Assembly (NCBI GenBank): GCA_022606425.2
Contig: JAHDVF020000023.1
Span: forward strand, 1 to 64,000
DNA from: Lepidostoma basale
Lineage: Eukaryota; Arthropoda; Insecta; Trichoptera; Lepidostomatidae
Length of the DNA stretch: 64,000 bases
Direction of reading: 5' to 3'
Shown here: positions 49,737 to 59,249 of the stretch, one piece after another
Numbering within the stretch: position 1 is the first letter of the stretch
How the letters are laid out: the number at the start of each line of letters is the position of its first letter
Program-made: the position numbers and the translations under genes
Notes under the pieces: generated by a model
Told to the model about the DNA's origin: nothing
Seen by the model: only the letters and a program-made list of their open reading frames with translations
Databases searched by the model: none

Positions 49737-51303
49737 ATAATAATAATAATAATAATATGCTAACTTTTATGTTTTGTGATGTAATCACCTCAAGGGCGCA
49801 TTAAGACGTGTTTTAAATCTTAAAAATCTAAATGTGACCGCTTAAAAAACGATCGGTTTGAAAGTATAGTAGAACAAAGTATAAATGTTTAAATTGGGTA
49901 TGAAATATGAAAAAGATGGGTTTTCAATTTAGATCTGAAATCTGTCGGATCATTTATGCATCTAAGGTGTGAAGGGAGATTGTTCCAAGCTGATGGACCG
50001 GCTACCGCGAACGCTCGATCCCCGAAATTTGTACTGGGGCAACGCTTCGGCTCAACTAATCTTCCTATTGCTGAGGAGTTCGCCGAGCGAAGTGTGGATT
50101 TCCGTGAATTTAGGCTGTCCGTTATACAGAGTTCAGATATATAACTTGGTGCCATTCCATGTAGCGCTTTGAAGACTGTCCAGCAGAGTTTATACTGGAT
50201 TCTTTCTGGACTTTTAAGCCAGTGAAGTTCTTTGAGATGTTGTGTTATATGAGACTTTTTTGGAATGCCTTTAATGAGCCTTGCTGCTGCATTGAACGCA
50301 GATTGAAGTTTGTTTATTTGTTGTTTTGGAATGTTTGCATAAATTCCATTGCAATAATCAAGTCGTGACACAACGAAGGAATTTACAAGAGTTTTGAAAG
50401 TGTCGTGGGGAATACTCCTTTTGACGGATTTTAATCGTCTTAGGTGGAAGAAACTAGCGCTGACCGTGTTATTAATTTGGGATTTTAGAGACAGATTTGC
50501 GTCAAGATAAACACCAAGAAGCTTTGTGGAGTTTTTGGGAACGATATCATTGTCAGCTGTTGAAATTGAGGAATGATCGATAAGATGTTGACGCTTTGCG
50601 GAAGAAGTCCAGAGAGATTCCGTTTTGGATGGATTTAGTTTAAGTTTGTTTGATGCCATCCATCTGGATATGGCATCAATGCAGTTGACAGTTGTTGACG
50701 TAAGATGTTTGGTGTCATCAGGGTTGCAGAAAACATAAAGTTGCTGATCATCAGCATAGCAATGTGAGAGGAGGCCAAAGGATTCTATTATTTTGGCAAC
50801 GTCATTTGTAAACATGATAAATAAAAGGGGTCCTAAAACAGAGCCTTGTGGCACACCAGATTGGATATTCGTAAATGAGGATTTTTTACCTGCTAGCTGC
50901 ACAGCTTGTGAACGATCCGACAAATATGAATTTAGCCAGTTAATGGCATTACCTCTAAAACCATACGTGATCGCTAATCGTTGGACAAGATATGAGTGAT
51001 CAATTGTGTCAAACGCAGCGCTCATGTCCAGAAGGGAGAGCAGTGCCAATTTGCCCGATTCGTTTGCCAGTACTAAATCTGACATGACTCTAAGCAATCC
51101 CGTCTCCGTTGAATGGAAACGTCTGTAGGCGGATTGTAATTTAGACAAAATATTATTTGTCGAAAGGTGATTAGAAATTTGGGAGGCTACAATTTTTTCA
51201 AGAACTTTAGAGATGAAAGGTAGATTTGAGACGGGCCGGAAGTTACTAAGATTTTCGGAATCTAGTTGAGGTTGACAAACTGGTTTAGATGATAGACCCA
51301 TAA
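49737..51303 (-). mobile_element. CR1/L2-like LINE, copy 2
   Basis: The 3' tail is AAT units (49737-49757). The 3' UTR contains TCACCTCAAGGGCGCATTAA. The RT frame is intact to its 5' truncation near 51303. Compared with copy 1 it has an extra AACGATCGGTTTG in the UTR (49846-49861). Confidence 0.94.
49889..51301 (-). CDS. RT and C-terminus of CR1/L2-like LINE, 470 residues open
   Basis: This would be the reverse transcriptase half of ORF2. Residues 21-37 NFRPVSNLPFISKVLEK open the RT. Residues 90-102 LLDMSAAFDTIDH hold the first catalytic Asp. Residues 149-161 are GVPQGSVLGPLLF, 182-185 YADD. The C-terminus FAVAGPSAWNNLPSHLRC, FRSKLKTHLF is typical of CR1/L2-group proteins. The endonuclease and the start of ORF2 are lost by 5' truncation, so the Met used is not the native start. 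No internal stop or frameshift, which indicates recent insertion. Clade (L2, Crack or CR1) not settled. Confidence 0.9.
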   Translation of the reverse strand: MGLSSKPVCQPQLDSENLSNFRPVSNLPFISKVLEKIVASQISNHLSTNNILSKLQSAYRRFHSTETGLLRVMSDLVLANESGKLALLSLLDMSAAFDTIDHSYLVQRLAITYGFRGNAINWLNSYLSDRSQAVQLAGKKSSFTNIQSGVPQGSVLGPLLFIMFTNDVAKIIESFGLLSHCYADDQQLYVFCNPDDTKHLTSTTVNCIDAISRWMASNKLKLNPSKTESLWTSSAKRQHLIDHSSISTADNDIVPKNSTKLLGVYLDANLSLKSQINNTVSASFFHLRRLKSVKRSIPHDTFKTLVNSFVVSRLDYCNGIYANIPKQQINKLQSAFNAAARLIKGIPKKSHITQHLKELHWLKSPERIQYKLCWTVFKALHGMAPSYISELCITDSLNSRKSTLRSANSSAIGRLVEPKRCPSTNFGDRAFAVAGPSAWNNLPSHLRCINDPTDFRSKLKTHLFHISYPI

Positions 51304-51343
51304 GTCATGAAGTTCAGATATCTGGGTGTGGAAATATCTATAT

Positions 51344-53310
51344 TAGGGTGTCCCTTATATGGGCAAAAAAAAAATTTTTTGGATTATTAAAACGCATACC
51401 CCCTAATTGTGTTTAATAGCCTACTAGTTACCCAAATACAGAATTTCAACTTCCTACGTTAATTCTAACCCGTGCCGACTTGGCCTCAAATTTTTAGAAA
51501 ATACCTGCTTTAGGTGTCTCTTAAATGTAGTTGTAGAAGATCACTTAAAATCATTATGTTAGATAAATATTGATGAAAACGTATATTTATGTAATACTTT
51601 TCTTGTAATTATCAAAAAAGATCCAAATTTATATTTATTTACTTGGATATTTCCTCTTCGAAGTCTCTTTTTTTACAGTCTGGGTAAATGTTTCTATGTT
51701 CTTGCACACAACATAATGTGAACTGCTTATGTTATTCATCTGCGGTAGTCAAACCATGAAAGTCTGTCATTAGATTAACAGCTCTTTCAGGTGTGTCATT
51801 AACTGCTTTTAAGCTAGTAACCTTCTTTTTAGCTTCCACAAACGCCGCGCTGTCTTTTTATGAAGATACAATTTCTTGAAGGAAACCACTATCAAGTTTC
51901 AGTCGTGAAAATAAATCTTTACTCTTAACAGAAACAAAATCACTCAAATATTTCCAATAAACAAGATAACAAACACCTATAAATAAATCAAATAAGTTCT
52001 AAATTAAATACTAGATTAAACACTATTTACGTACCATATAGAGAGCCAGACAGCTGTTCCCTCGATGGAACATATCTCTTTCCCGAATCACCAAAACTTT
52101 CTTTTTGTAAGTTTTCTACAATGTTTCCTTCGGTCTGCTCATCAACGTTGTCATCAAAAATTAAAAGGATAGCTATTTCCTCTGACAAGTACCACAAATG
52201 TTGACTGAACTTGTTTAAAGCCGCTTTGGAAATTGTCAACTTCTTCGTAATCTTATAAGGTCCTCAAAAAACAAAAATCTTGATTCAGAGCTTTTATCGC
52301 CAAACTACATTCAAGCCAGGGCTTCAAATAAACTGCCACAATAAATAAACAAACATCTCTTAAAGCTTATTTGTCCTTAGCGGACATTTTTAACTGGGAC
52401 TGCAGTAAACGTATTTTTAAGGAGTAAATAGCTCTTGTCATCCATCGTGCTTGATGCGTTGGGCCAGCAGGTCTGATTTTTATTTTATTTTCATTGCCTT
52501 CACCCAGAAAAATAATAACAAGCTCAATGAGTTCACTATAATCATCTCGTACAATCGATTTTGCGATTCAGACGCACTTTTGAGCATCAGTTCGTATATA
52601 TGATGGCGGCAAGCAAAGAGTAACAAATCTCTTTCTAGTTTTTGAACACAAGCTCCGTTTAAGCATCCTGTATAAGATACTGTCGTATCACAGCATATTC
52701 AAGAGCATCGGTGTGTGCGATATCGAATAAATTATCTAATTCAAGTTGAAAGTTCTCTTCGCGGCGCCTATGTAAGTCCTGAATCTTCTTGCTATTTTTT
52801 GCAGTTCTCGTCAGACCTGATAAAGATCCACTAACTTCTTTACATAATTAGGAACGGCTCTGGTAGGTATTCTAGCCTTTTTTCATAATATATTGCACTC
52901 CAGAGTGACAAGATTTGCGCTTTCATTAACAGTCAAATTAACTTCACGTATGTTGAAAAATAGAACTGCGAGAACTTGACGATTAGATGGTAGTTTACAC
53001 CTGATATTTGGTGATTTACTTCATCAACCAAGAAAAAACTTTTTTAATTGCTTCTTAATTCTACTGACATCTTCGAAATATAAAACAATCCGTGGTATTA
53101 TCTGACAAGCCGAGACTAAATGATAAAAACAACGACAACGCGCCGCTCCTGTGACGCAATTTGTATGGGACATCTTTGGGCGTAAGTCGGCACGGGTTAC
53201 ACTGTTCCGAATAAGGAAAAAAAATGTTTTCGAATGTTTTAGGCCCAAATGAATAAAACAATAGCCTATGCGTTGTAAAATTAAAACTTTGAAAAATAAG
53301 GGACACCCTA
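51344..53310 (-). mobile_element. hAT-like DNA transposon, copy 1 (1967 bp)
   Basis: Ends are TAGGGTGTCCCTTATATGGG and, at the right, GAAAAATAAGGGACACCCTA, so the inverted repeat is TAGGGTGTCCCTTAT (15 bp). ATCTATAT at 51336-51343 and 53311-53318 is an exact 8 bp target duplication with T at position 2 and A at 7. TIRs starting TAGGG fit the hAT YARNG rule. Minus-strand coding remnants are at 52027-52239 and 53024-53392. Confidence 0.93.
52027..52239 (-). pseudogene. Remnant of the hAT-like element's protein
   Basis: The frame reads TISKAALNKFSQHLWYLSEE, IAILLIFDDNV. I recognise this as part of a transposon-borne protein widespread in arthropods, where SKAALKKF.NHLWYLS is a conserved block. 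Neighbouring blocks are frameshifted. The frame upstream (DVCLFIVAVYVKPWLECSLA in copy 2) should precede it. The catalytic function of this family is not obvious from the fragment. Confidence 0.65.
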
Positions 53311-53794
53311 ATCTATATCGTATCAATCTGTAAAATGATGTTAAGGAACAGACTACTAAAGTAGCAATTATATCCGGATGCCTGAGGGACACTGTTTAAG
53401 ACAATTAGTACGAGTATATACTAGTTTAAATCAAAGTTTGGATTTATGAAACATGCATTAGGCCCATAATGACTTACAGAATCGAAGCAAGAGCAGATAC
53501 TGTCAGAACCAAACATCTTCTAAGAGTAGCAGAAATGAAAACATTGCGACATATCGTGGATAGAATCCTTAGAGATAGGATACTCAACGAATCTGGAGAG
53601 ACCACATCGAGAGATTGGATCCAGCGAGGATTCCCAAGATCGTGATGCACGAGACTATAGAGGGCCGTCAACCACAGAGATGGAAAAAGGCTGGAGGTTT
53701 CATCACAGGAGGAAATTTGATATCTTGTATAAACAGATCGCAAGATCTGCAATAAGAGGAAGAAAACGGAAAAGGATATGAATTTTTAAATAGT

Positions 53795-54328
53795 AAACAC
53801 GATTGTTTAGTAGTTTACTTGGATTTAATTTATAAACATTATATGTGTGCGACTTATCATGACGTACGCTGTAGAGACGCGGGCCGACACTGTGTGAACC
53901 AAGAGACTACTAAGAACATCGAAGATGAAGGTCCTAAGATCAATTACTAGAAAAACTCTCCGAGATCGTGTCCGCAACGCTGACATAAAAAAACTTGCGA
54001 AATAAAGGATATCGTTCGGTGGAGTAGATCCGGAAGAAGTTACTGGAGGGACCATGTAGCCCGAATGGATGGTGACAGATTTGCATATACAGCCGCTTAT
54101 GAAATCCCCTCCGGACACCGCCCACCTGGAAGACCGCCTAACAGATGGAAGGACAGCTGGACCTCATCATCTAACGAGACATGATTTCTGTGTTACAGAT
54201 TGTCAGATCTATTAAAAGAAGAAAAAGAAGACATTATATAAATAGCGACAAATTTGTTTCAAGTTCAAACAAATTTGTCACTATTTATATAAATTAAATC
54301 TAAGTAAAACTACTAAACAATCGTGTTT
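53795..54328. repeat. Fold-back element split by an RTE LINE
   Basis: Left arm 53795-53835 AAACACGATTGTTTAGTAG, GATTTAATTTATAA. Right side 54240-54328: a tight palindrome (AATAGCGACAAATTTGTTTC / CAAACAAATTTGTCACTATT) and then ATTAAATCTAAGTAAAACTA, CTAAACAATCGTGTTT. Removing the LINE and one target copy gives a continuous inverted repeat with arms of about 70 bp. Confidence 0.87.
53845..54230 (+). pseudogene. RTE/Bov-B-like LINE 3' part with 9 bp target duplication
   Basis: ACATTATAT lies at 53836-53844 and 54231-54239. The insert codes MTYAVETRADTV, KRLLRTSKMKVLRSITRKTL, DRVRNADIKK, DIVRWSRSGRSYWRDHVARM and GHRPPGRPPNRWKDSWTSSS with two frame breaks, then AAAGAAGAAAAAGAAG as tail. Confidence 0.92.
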
Positions 54329-54640
54329 CTTCTTCTCTCTGTGTCCTGTCAGGTCTCCCTAACGTTGACTATCGCCAAGGGATGTGCTGGGGGAAAATAT
54401 CCAGAGTGGTATCCCCTTGCCTTCTCTGGAGGATTTTCTGTCGGGGTTACCTTCCCTTAGCTGGGTGTATCCAGTTTTATGGCGCTGGTAGCTCGCCATT
54501 CGTCCTCTCTCTATTTGCTATGACACTAAGTAATACATATGTGCCACATTGCCCGTGGTTTGCGGGGTCTTTAAAAAGACCTCTCGTGGACGCTAGAGAG
54601 TTGGACTTGATAGTAGTGTTGCTGTTGTAAATGCAACATG
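54329..54640 (-). other. Possible LINE 3' end (AQDRDRF type) plus unassigned sequence
   Basis: TTCTTCTTCTCTCTGTGTCC, TGTCAGGTCTCCCTAACGTT resembles the 3' end at 8117 (CTTCTTCTTCAAGTGCCC, TGTTGGGTCCCCCCAACGTT). Beyond 54400 the match is lost; TTAGCTGGGTGTATCCAG and CGCTGGTAGCTCGCCATTC are unassigned. Confidence 0.5.
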
Positions 54641-54649
54641 GCGCCTTAC

Positions 54650-55235
54650 GAAATTTTGTAGAGGCATGCTTTCCAGCAAAATATACCCCACCGTAGCCCT
54701 ACTACCAATACCTCAACCATCAAAATGAAGACAATTATAGCAAAATGATCCCTTGGATAAGATAAACAACGCGAAATAAAGAAATTTCTGGCTGACATAA
54801 AAGGATGTTGTTAAATTTCATTTCTTATTTTAGTGATATTGCATTTGTATATACCATAGCGTAATAATAATTTAAATACGAATTGAGAAAGCTCTTGTTT
54901 GTTTTGCTCGCCATTGGAACCAGATAGCGCAAAACGTCTATGTAAACATTACATTCATTGCCTTCCGAAACGAGAATGGTTTTTATCGACTTCCCATACA
55001 TTGGCGCGAGTTACTATTAGAATTAACATTCAAAATATACTGTTCTTCCCACTTCGAATAATTTCACATTGTAATATGAACATTTACAAATATATAAGGG
55101 TCCAACATAAACAAGTAAACAAAATAACGATGTTTGATTCAAATTTTGTTTTTCAGTTCTCTTTGTTTACATCCGAATTCATACGACGTATTATGAGGAT
55201 GTAACATTGAAGATGATTTATGGAAACTTGATTAA
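54650..55235. other. No recognisable feature
   Basis: The 101-residue frame 54899-55204 has no known domain. AT-rich. The end (GTAACATTGAAGATG) leads into the LINE array. Confidence 0.45.
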
Positions 55236-55239
55236 TTTG

Positions 55240-56130
55240 GTTTTTATACCGACCCTAATGTATGAAAGTGAAGTATGGAACTGTCAAAAAAATGATGATA
55301 GTAGATTAAAAAAATAATTGTGTATGGAAGTGAAGTATAGATCCTGCAGAAGAAGGATTAATGTAGAATAAATCCGGTAGAAATGAGATCTCTTAGACGA
55401 ATGTGTAGAAAAATTGTGTATTATGGAATGCCCAATGAAAATATAAACAGTGAATGCAGTGCGAATTAAACTGTTTTAAACGAAATAATGAAAGGATCAT
55501 TAAGATGTTTTGGACATATGGAAAGAATGGATGAAGAAGAATGGTAAAAAAATTATATGTTAACGATGCGAACGGAAGCAAAGCATGAAGCTGGCGCAAT
55601 AAGGATGAAAGTAGAATAAATGCAGTAGAAATGATATCTATTAGACGAATGTATGGATACTCTGTGTATGATAGTGTCGAATGAAAATATTAAAAGTGAA
55701 TGCAGTGAGAATAAAAGTGTTATAAACAAATAAATTAATGGTTTGGTTTGGACTTATGGAAAGAATGAATGAAGAAAAAACGATAAATGCAAACGGAAGC
55801 GAAGCATGGAATTGGCAGAAGACGGATGAAAGTAGAAGAAATTGCAGAAGAAATGACATATATTAGACGAATGTATGGATACTCTGTGTATGATAGAGTG
55901 TCGAATGAAAATATTAAAAGTGAATGCAGTGAGAATAAAAGTGTTATAAACAAATAAATGAATGGTTTGGTTTGGACTTATGGAAAGAATGAATGAAGAA
56001 AAAACGATAAATGCAAACGGAAGCGAAGCATGGAATTGGCAGAAGACGGATGAAAGTAGAATAAATTGCAGAAGAAATGACATATATTAGACGAATGTAC
56101 GGATACTCTGTGTGTGATAGAGTGAAAAAC
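55240..56130 (+). repeat. Tandem array built from a LINE family 1A segment
   Basis: The segment from GGAAGCGAAGCATGGAATTG (SEAWNWQ) to ATGGAAAGAATGAATGAAG (MERMNEE) repeats with starts at about 55325, 55570, 55791 and 56015, so periods are about 246, 221 and 224 bp. A partial unit lies before (from 55245) and the last is cut at 56130. Units 2 and 3 share GATAAATGCAAACGGAAGC junctions and the indel TTAATGGTTTGGTTTGGAC, so they arose by duplication and not by separate insertion. Confidence 0.93.
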
Positions 56131-56149
56131 TGCCACCTTCTAGTCAGCC

Positions 56150-56275
56150 AGATAGGCGAAAGCCTTGGTAAAGCGAAACATATCTTTCCCATAAAATATA
56201 AAAAAAACGTCTAGAAATCGGACGTATTAAGTGTTTAATACTAAGTTTTACATAATTGTTCAAGAAAAAATATAT
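56150..56275 (+). repeat. Family X remnant
   Basis: AAGCCTTGGTAAAGCGAAAC, ATATCTTTCCCATAAAATAT, CGTCTAGAAATCGGACGTAT and ATAATTGTTCAAGAAAAAAT keep X word order. The first core strand is lost. Confidence 0.75.
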
Positions 56276-56279
56276 AACT

Positions 56280-56985
56280 TTGAAATTATTTCGTATTCAG
56301 ATGTGTATAACTACTAATTTATGCTAAAACTGTTATAAATTTTAGTCCGTAACCTTGTAATGTTAACAATTTATATGTTACCGACAGACCCAACCTACAT
56401 AACAGACACATCAAACTTGGCTATACCAACAGATTCTAAAAACAAAGCACATAAAGCCACCCCCTCCCCCGCTGCATAAAGACACAATGAACTTAGCATA
56501 CTTCCACAAATTTCTTACTGAAATTAAGTTAACTTTATGATCGTACGGGTCAGCTGCAAAACACAAGGTCGTTACTTGAATAATACATAGGGTGAAATAG
56601 GGTAAATTCGTGACAGAGGGGAAATTCAATAAACTGGTTTACTAAAATAAGATAAAGGCATTTACGGTTATTAGTAAATGTAGCATACGGTTGATTTACA
56701 TTTTTAGTACGACTTTTAACCAAAATATCATACAATTATAGTTATACATCCATTCTTATAAAACTCTCAATATCCCGCCAGTTTCATTTAAAAATTGGGA
56801 TTTATATGCAAATAAAGGACATGATATTGCGTTATGTCAAATTTACAACAATCACATAGCAATTTTGTACATAATATAGAGTGTTTTTTTTATAGAGGTT
56901 TGGTTTTTAAACAGACAACATTATTTCTACAGACTGTCAATTTGACAATTAATAGTTGATTTGCAGTCAATACATTTTGCCATTT
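56280..56985. other. No recognisable feature
   Basis: AT-rich. A C-rich CCACCCCCTCCCCCGC at 56457 is isolated. Small frames lack domains. Confidence 0.5.
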
Positions 56986-56999
56986 TACCATAAATAGAC

Positions 57000-57345
57000 A
57001 TAAGTCAGAAGAGCGCTTGCAACTTTTGCAAATTTATTTTAAAAATTATAGTTCGGTTCTCCAAACTTATCGTGCACTACGTCCATTTTACGGTCAACAT
57101 AATCGTCCGTCCGAGCAAGTTATTCGGAATACCATGAATTTTTTTCGCACCACGTACATTCTAGTGAATAATACGCATCCACAGACGACAATTGTTGAAA
57201 ATTGGACTTCACGATTGCGCTTCATTCGAGCTAGCCGTGGCACTCATATGCCCAAAATCATATTTAAGCAATGCAGGCATAAAATTATCTATTAGATGAA
57301 GCCAATATTATAGACATAAACATTCTTTTAATGTTTTAATTTTAT
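57000..57345 (+). pseudogene. Mariner-like transposase N-terminal HTH, internally deleted element
   Basis: From 57002 one frame reads KSEERLQLLQIYFKNYSSVL, QTYRALRPFYGQHNRPSEQV, IRNTMNFFRTTYILVNNTHP. This is the helix-turn-helix DNA-binding type (DUF4817-like) at the start of some mariner-type transposases. After about 80 residues the coding sequence jumps to what looks like a 3' end (ACATTCTTTTAATGTTTTAA), so the catalytic DDE part is missing. Termini could not be fixed. Confidence 0.68.
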
Positions 57346-57349
57346 TTTT

Positions 57350-57532
57350 TTACTGAAATCTCTTGATGGAAGTTCATTTTAAATAACAATAAGATAAAAC
57401 TGTGATTTAACTACATTCACTTTTGTCTCTGTTTCGACAGCAACCGGTTAAGTCAGGTTTGCTGTCGAAATAAAGACAAAGGTGGATATAGTTAAAATAA
57501 AATGGTTTTATTTCTTTATTATTCAATATTTT
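57350..57532. repeat. Family Y fold-back
   Basis: CTGAAATCTCTTGATGGAAG, TTCATTTTAAATAACAA trailer, then arms TAACTACATTCACTTTTGTC and GACAAAGGTGGATATAGTTA. GACAGCAACCGG and TTGCTGTC sit in the core; the GAAAC word is degraded to TTAAC. Confidence 0.85.
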
Positions 57533-57735
57533 GTAATGTTAGTAATTACAGCATTAGTTATTTTCAATCGTAAGGCATGATTTTTTCGAATAGATAGATA
57601 GTTCAAAATATTTGTATGTGCCTCAAACTCTACACAATATATGAAAATTAATATCTACCAATACTTGTGTAAATTGTTGACTCATACTATTCCAGAAGAA
57701 TCATACGAGCACTTAGAAGCTTGATAAATTAATCA

Positions 57736-57970
57736 TCTCGTTCTGTTCCTTCTAACAATGTCCTCTGTGTTGTAGATTTTTCTAATTTCCATATACGAGT
57801 CTACTATAAATACGGAGAAAACGATTCTGGTGAGACCATGTAAACTGTGGACACTCACAGAATCGCATACACTTCTGCAAACGGGATACCCGTAGGGCAA
57901 AATATGGAGAGAGCTGGTCTTCCACATCGTTAGAAGTTGCACTGTCCAAGACAACAGGTCATCCCATCAA
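57736..57970 (+). pseudogene. RTE/Bov-B-like LINE with inverted 5' part
   Basis: Minus strand 57736-57801 reads EIRKIYNTEDIVRRNRTR. Plus strand from 57813 reads RRKRFW, stop, DHVNCGHSQNRIH, and later MERAGLPH. In the intact family these two pieces are adjacent and collinear (EDIVRW..R.RR.FWRDHV). The tail is AAAGAAGAA. Confidence 0.72.
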
Positions 57971-57997
57971 ATTAAAGAAGAATATATACAAATCACT

Positions 57998-58119
57998 TTC
58001 GCCGACCTTCGTGGCAAAGTGGCAAGAGCTATGCCACACTACTCTCTTTGGTCTGGTGTAGAATTCACGTGACAATAAAATGTCGATAGCTACCTATTTC
58101 ACGTCATTATAATCAATAT
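57998..58119 (+). mobile_element. tRNA-derived SINE, partial
   Basis: CGACCTTCGTGGCAAAGTGG (box A) survives; box B is deleted. The body TTTGGTCTGGTGTAGAATTC, ACAATAAAATGTCGATAG, TATAATCAATATA runs up to the hAT target site. The SINE 3' end does not resume beyond the hAT element. Confidence 0.85.
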
Positions 58120-58422
58120 ATGTATATTAGGGTGTCCCTTATATGGGCAAAAAAAATTTTTTTTGGATTATTGAAACGCATACCCCCTAATTATGTTTAA
58201 TAGTCTACTAGTTACCCAAATACAGAATTTCAACTTCCTACGTTAATTCTAACCCGTGCCGACTTGCCCTCAAAGTTTTAGAAAATAGGTGATTTAAGTG
58301 TCTCTTAAATGTAGTTGTAGATGATCACATAAAACCACTATGTTAGATAAATATTAATGAAAACACATATTTATATAATGTTTTTCTTGTAATCATCAAA
58401 AAAGATCCAAATTTATATTTAT

Positions 58423-58623
58423 TTACTTGGATATTTCCTCTTCAAAATCTCTTTTTTTACAGTCTGGGTAAATTTTTCTTTGTTCTTGCACACAACATAA
58501 TATGAACTGCTTATGTTCTTCATCTGCGGTAGTCAAACCATGAACGTCTGTCATAAGATTAACAGCTCTTTTAGCTGTGTCATTTACTGCTTTTAAGCTA
58601 GTAACCTTCTTTTTAACTTCCAC
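58423..58623 (-). pseudogene. hAT-like element protein, C-terminal block
   Basis: Codes TSLKAVNDTAKRAVNLMTDV, then DEEHKQFILCCVQEQRKIYP, DCKKRDFEEEISK, stop. VNDTAERAV.LM.D.N...T..EEQ.Q.LL..V..HRK..PDC is a conserved ending in the arthropod transposon-borne family I have in mind. The reading frame upstream is broken. Confidence 0.62.
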
Positions 58624-58943
58624 AAACGCCGCGCTGTCTTTCTATGAAGATACAATTTCTTTAAGGAAATTACTATCATATTTTAGTTGTGAAAATAAAT
58701 CTTTTCTCTATACAGAAACAAAATCACTCAAAGATTTCCATAAAACCAGATAAAAAATACTTGTAGTACCTATAAATAAAACAAATTAGTTCTAAATTAA
58801 ATACCAGATTAAACACTGACGTACCATATAGAGAGCCAGACATCTGTTCCTTCGATGGAACATATCTCTTTCCCGATTCACCAAAACTTTATTTTTGTAA
58901 GTTTTCTACAATGTTTCCTTTGGTCTGCTCATCAACGTTGTCT

Positions 58944-59249
58944 TCAAAAATTAAAAGGACGGCTATTTCCTCTGACAAGTACCACAAATGTTGACTGAAC
59001 TTGTTTAAAGCCGCTTTGGAAATCGTCAACTTCTTCGTAATCTTTTAAGGTCTTTAAAAAACAAAAATCTTCATTTGGAGCTTTTATCGCCAAACTACAT
59101 TCAAGCCAGGGCTTTACATAAACTGCCACAATAAATAAACAAACATCTGGTAAAGCTTGTTTGTCCTTAGCGCACATTTTAAACTGGGACTGCAGCAAAC
59201 GTATTTTTAAGGAGTAAATAGCTCTTGCCATCCATCGTGCTTGATGCAT
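58944..59249 (-). pseudogene. hAT-like element protein, central block
   Basis: Codes MHQARWMARAIYSLKIRLLQ, SQFKMCAKDKQALPDVCLFI, VAVYVKPWLECSLAIKAPNE and FCFLKTLKDYEEVDD. This block precedes SKAALNKFSQHLWYLS in the family order; here the link is frameshifted near 59045. Intact homologues elsewhere would decide whether it is a transposase. Confidence 0.65.

Larger units (their letters stand above)
51306..53770 (+). pseudogene. RTE/Bov-B-like LINE copy split by a hAT element
   Basis: 51306-51343 reads MKFRYLGVEISIY; after the transposon, 53311 continues NDVKEQTTKVAIISGCLRDT, then MTYRIEARADTVRTKHLLRV, AEMKTLRHIVDRILRDRI and decays to 53765. Together these follow the usual order of the RTE C-terminal region. 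Stops and shifts are frequent. The tail is GAGGAAGAAAACGGAAAAGG. No RT catalytic part. Confidence 0.88.

Noticed and set aside
54382..54630. 82-residue frame with hydrophobic and Cys-rich start
   Set aside because: It lies in a region that begins as a LINE 3' end; no family match and no supporting context.
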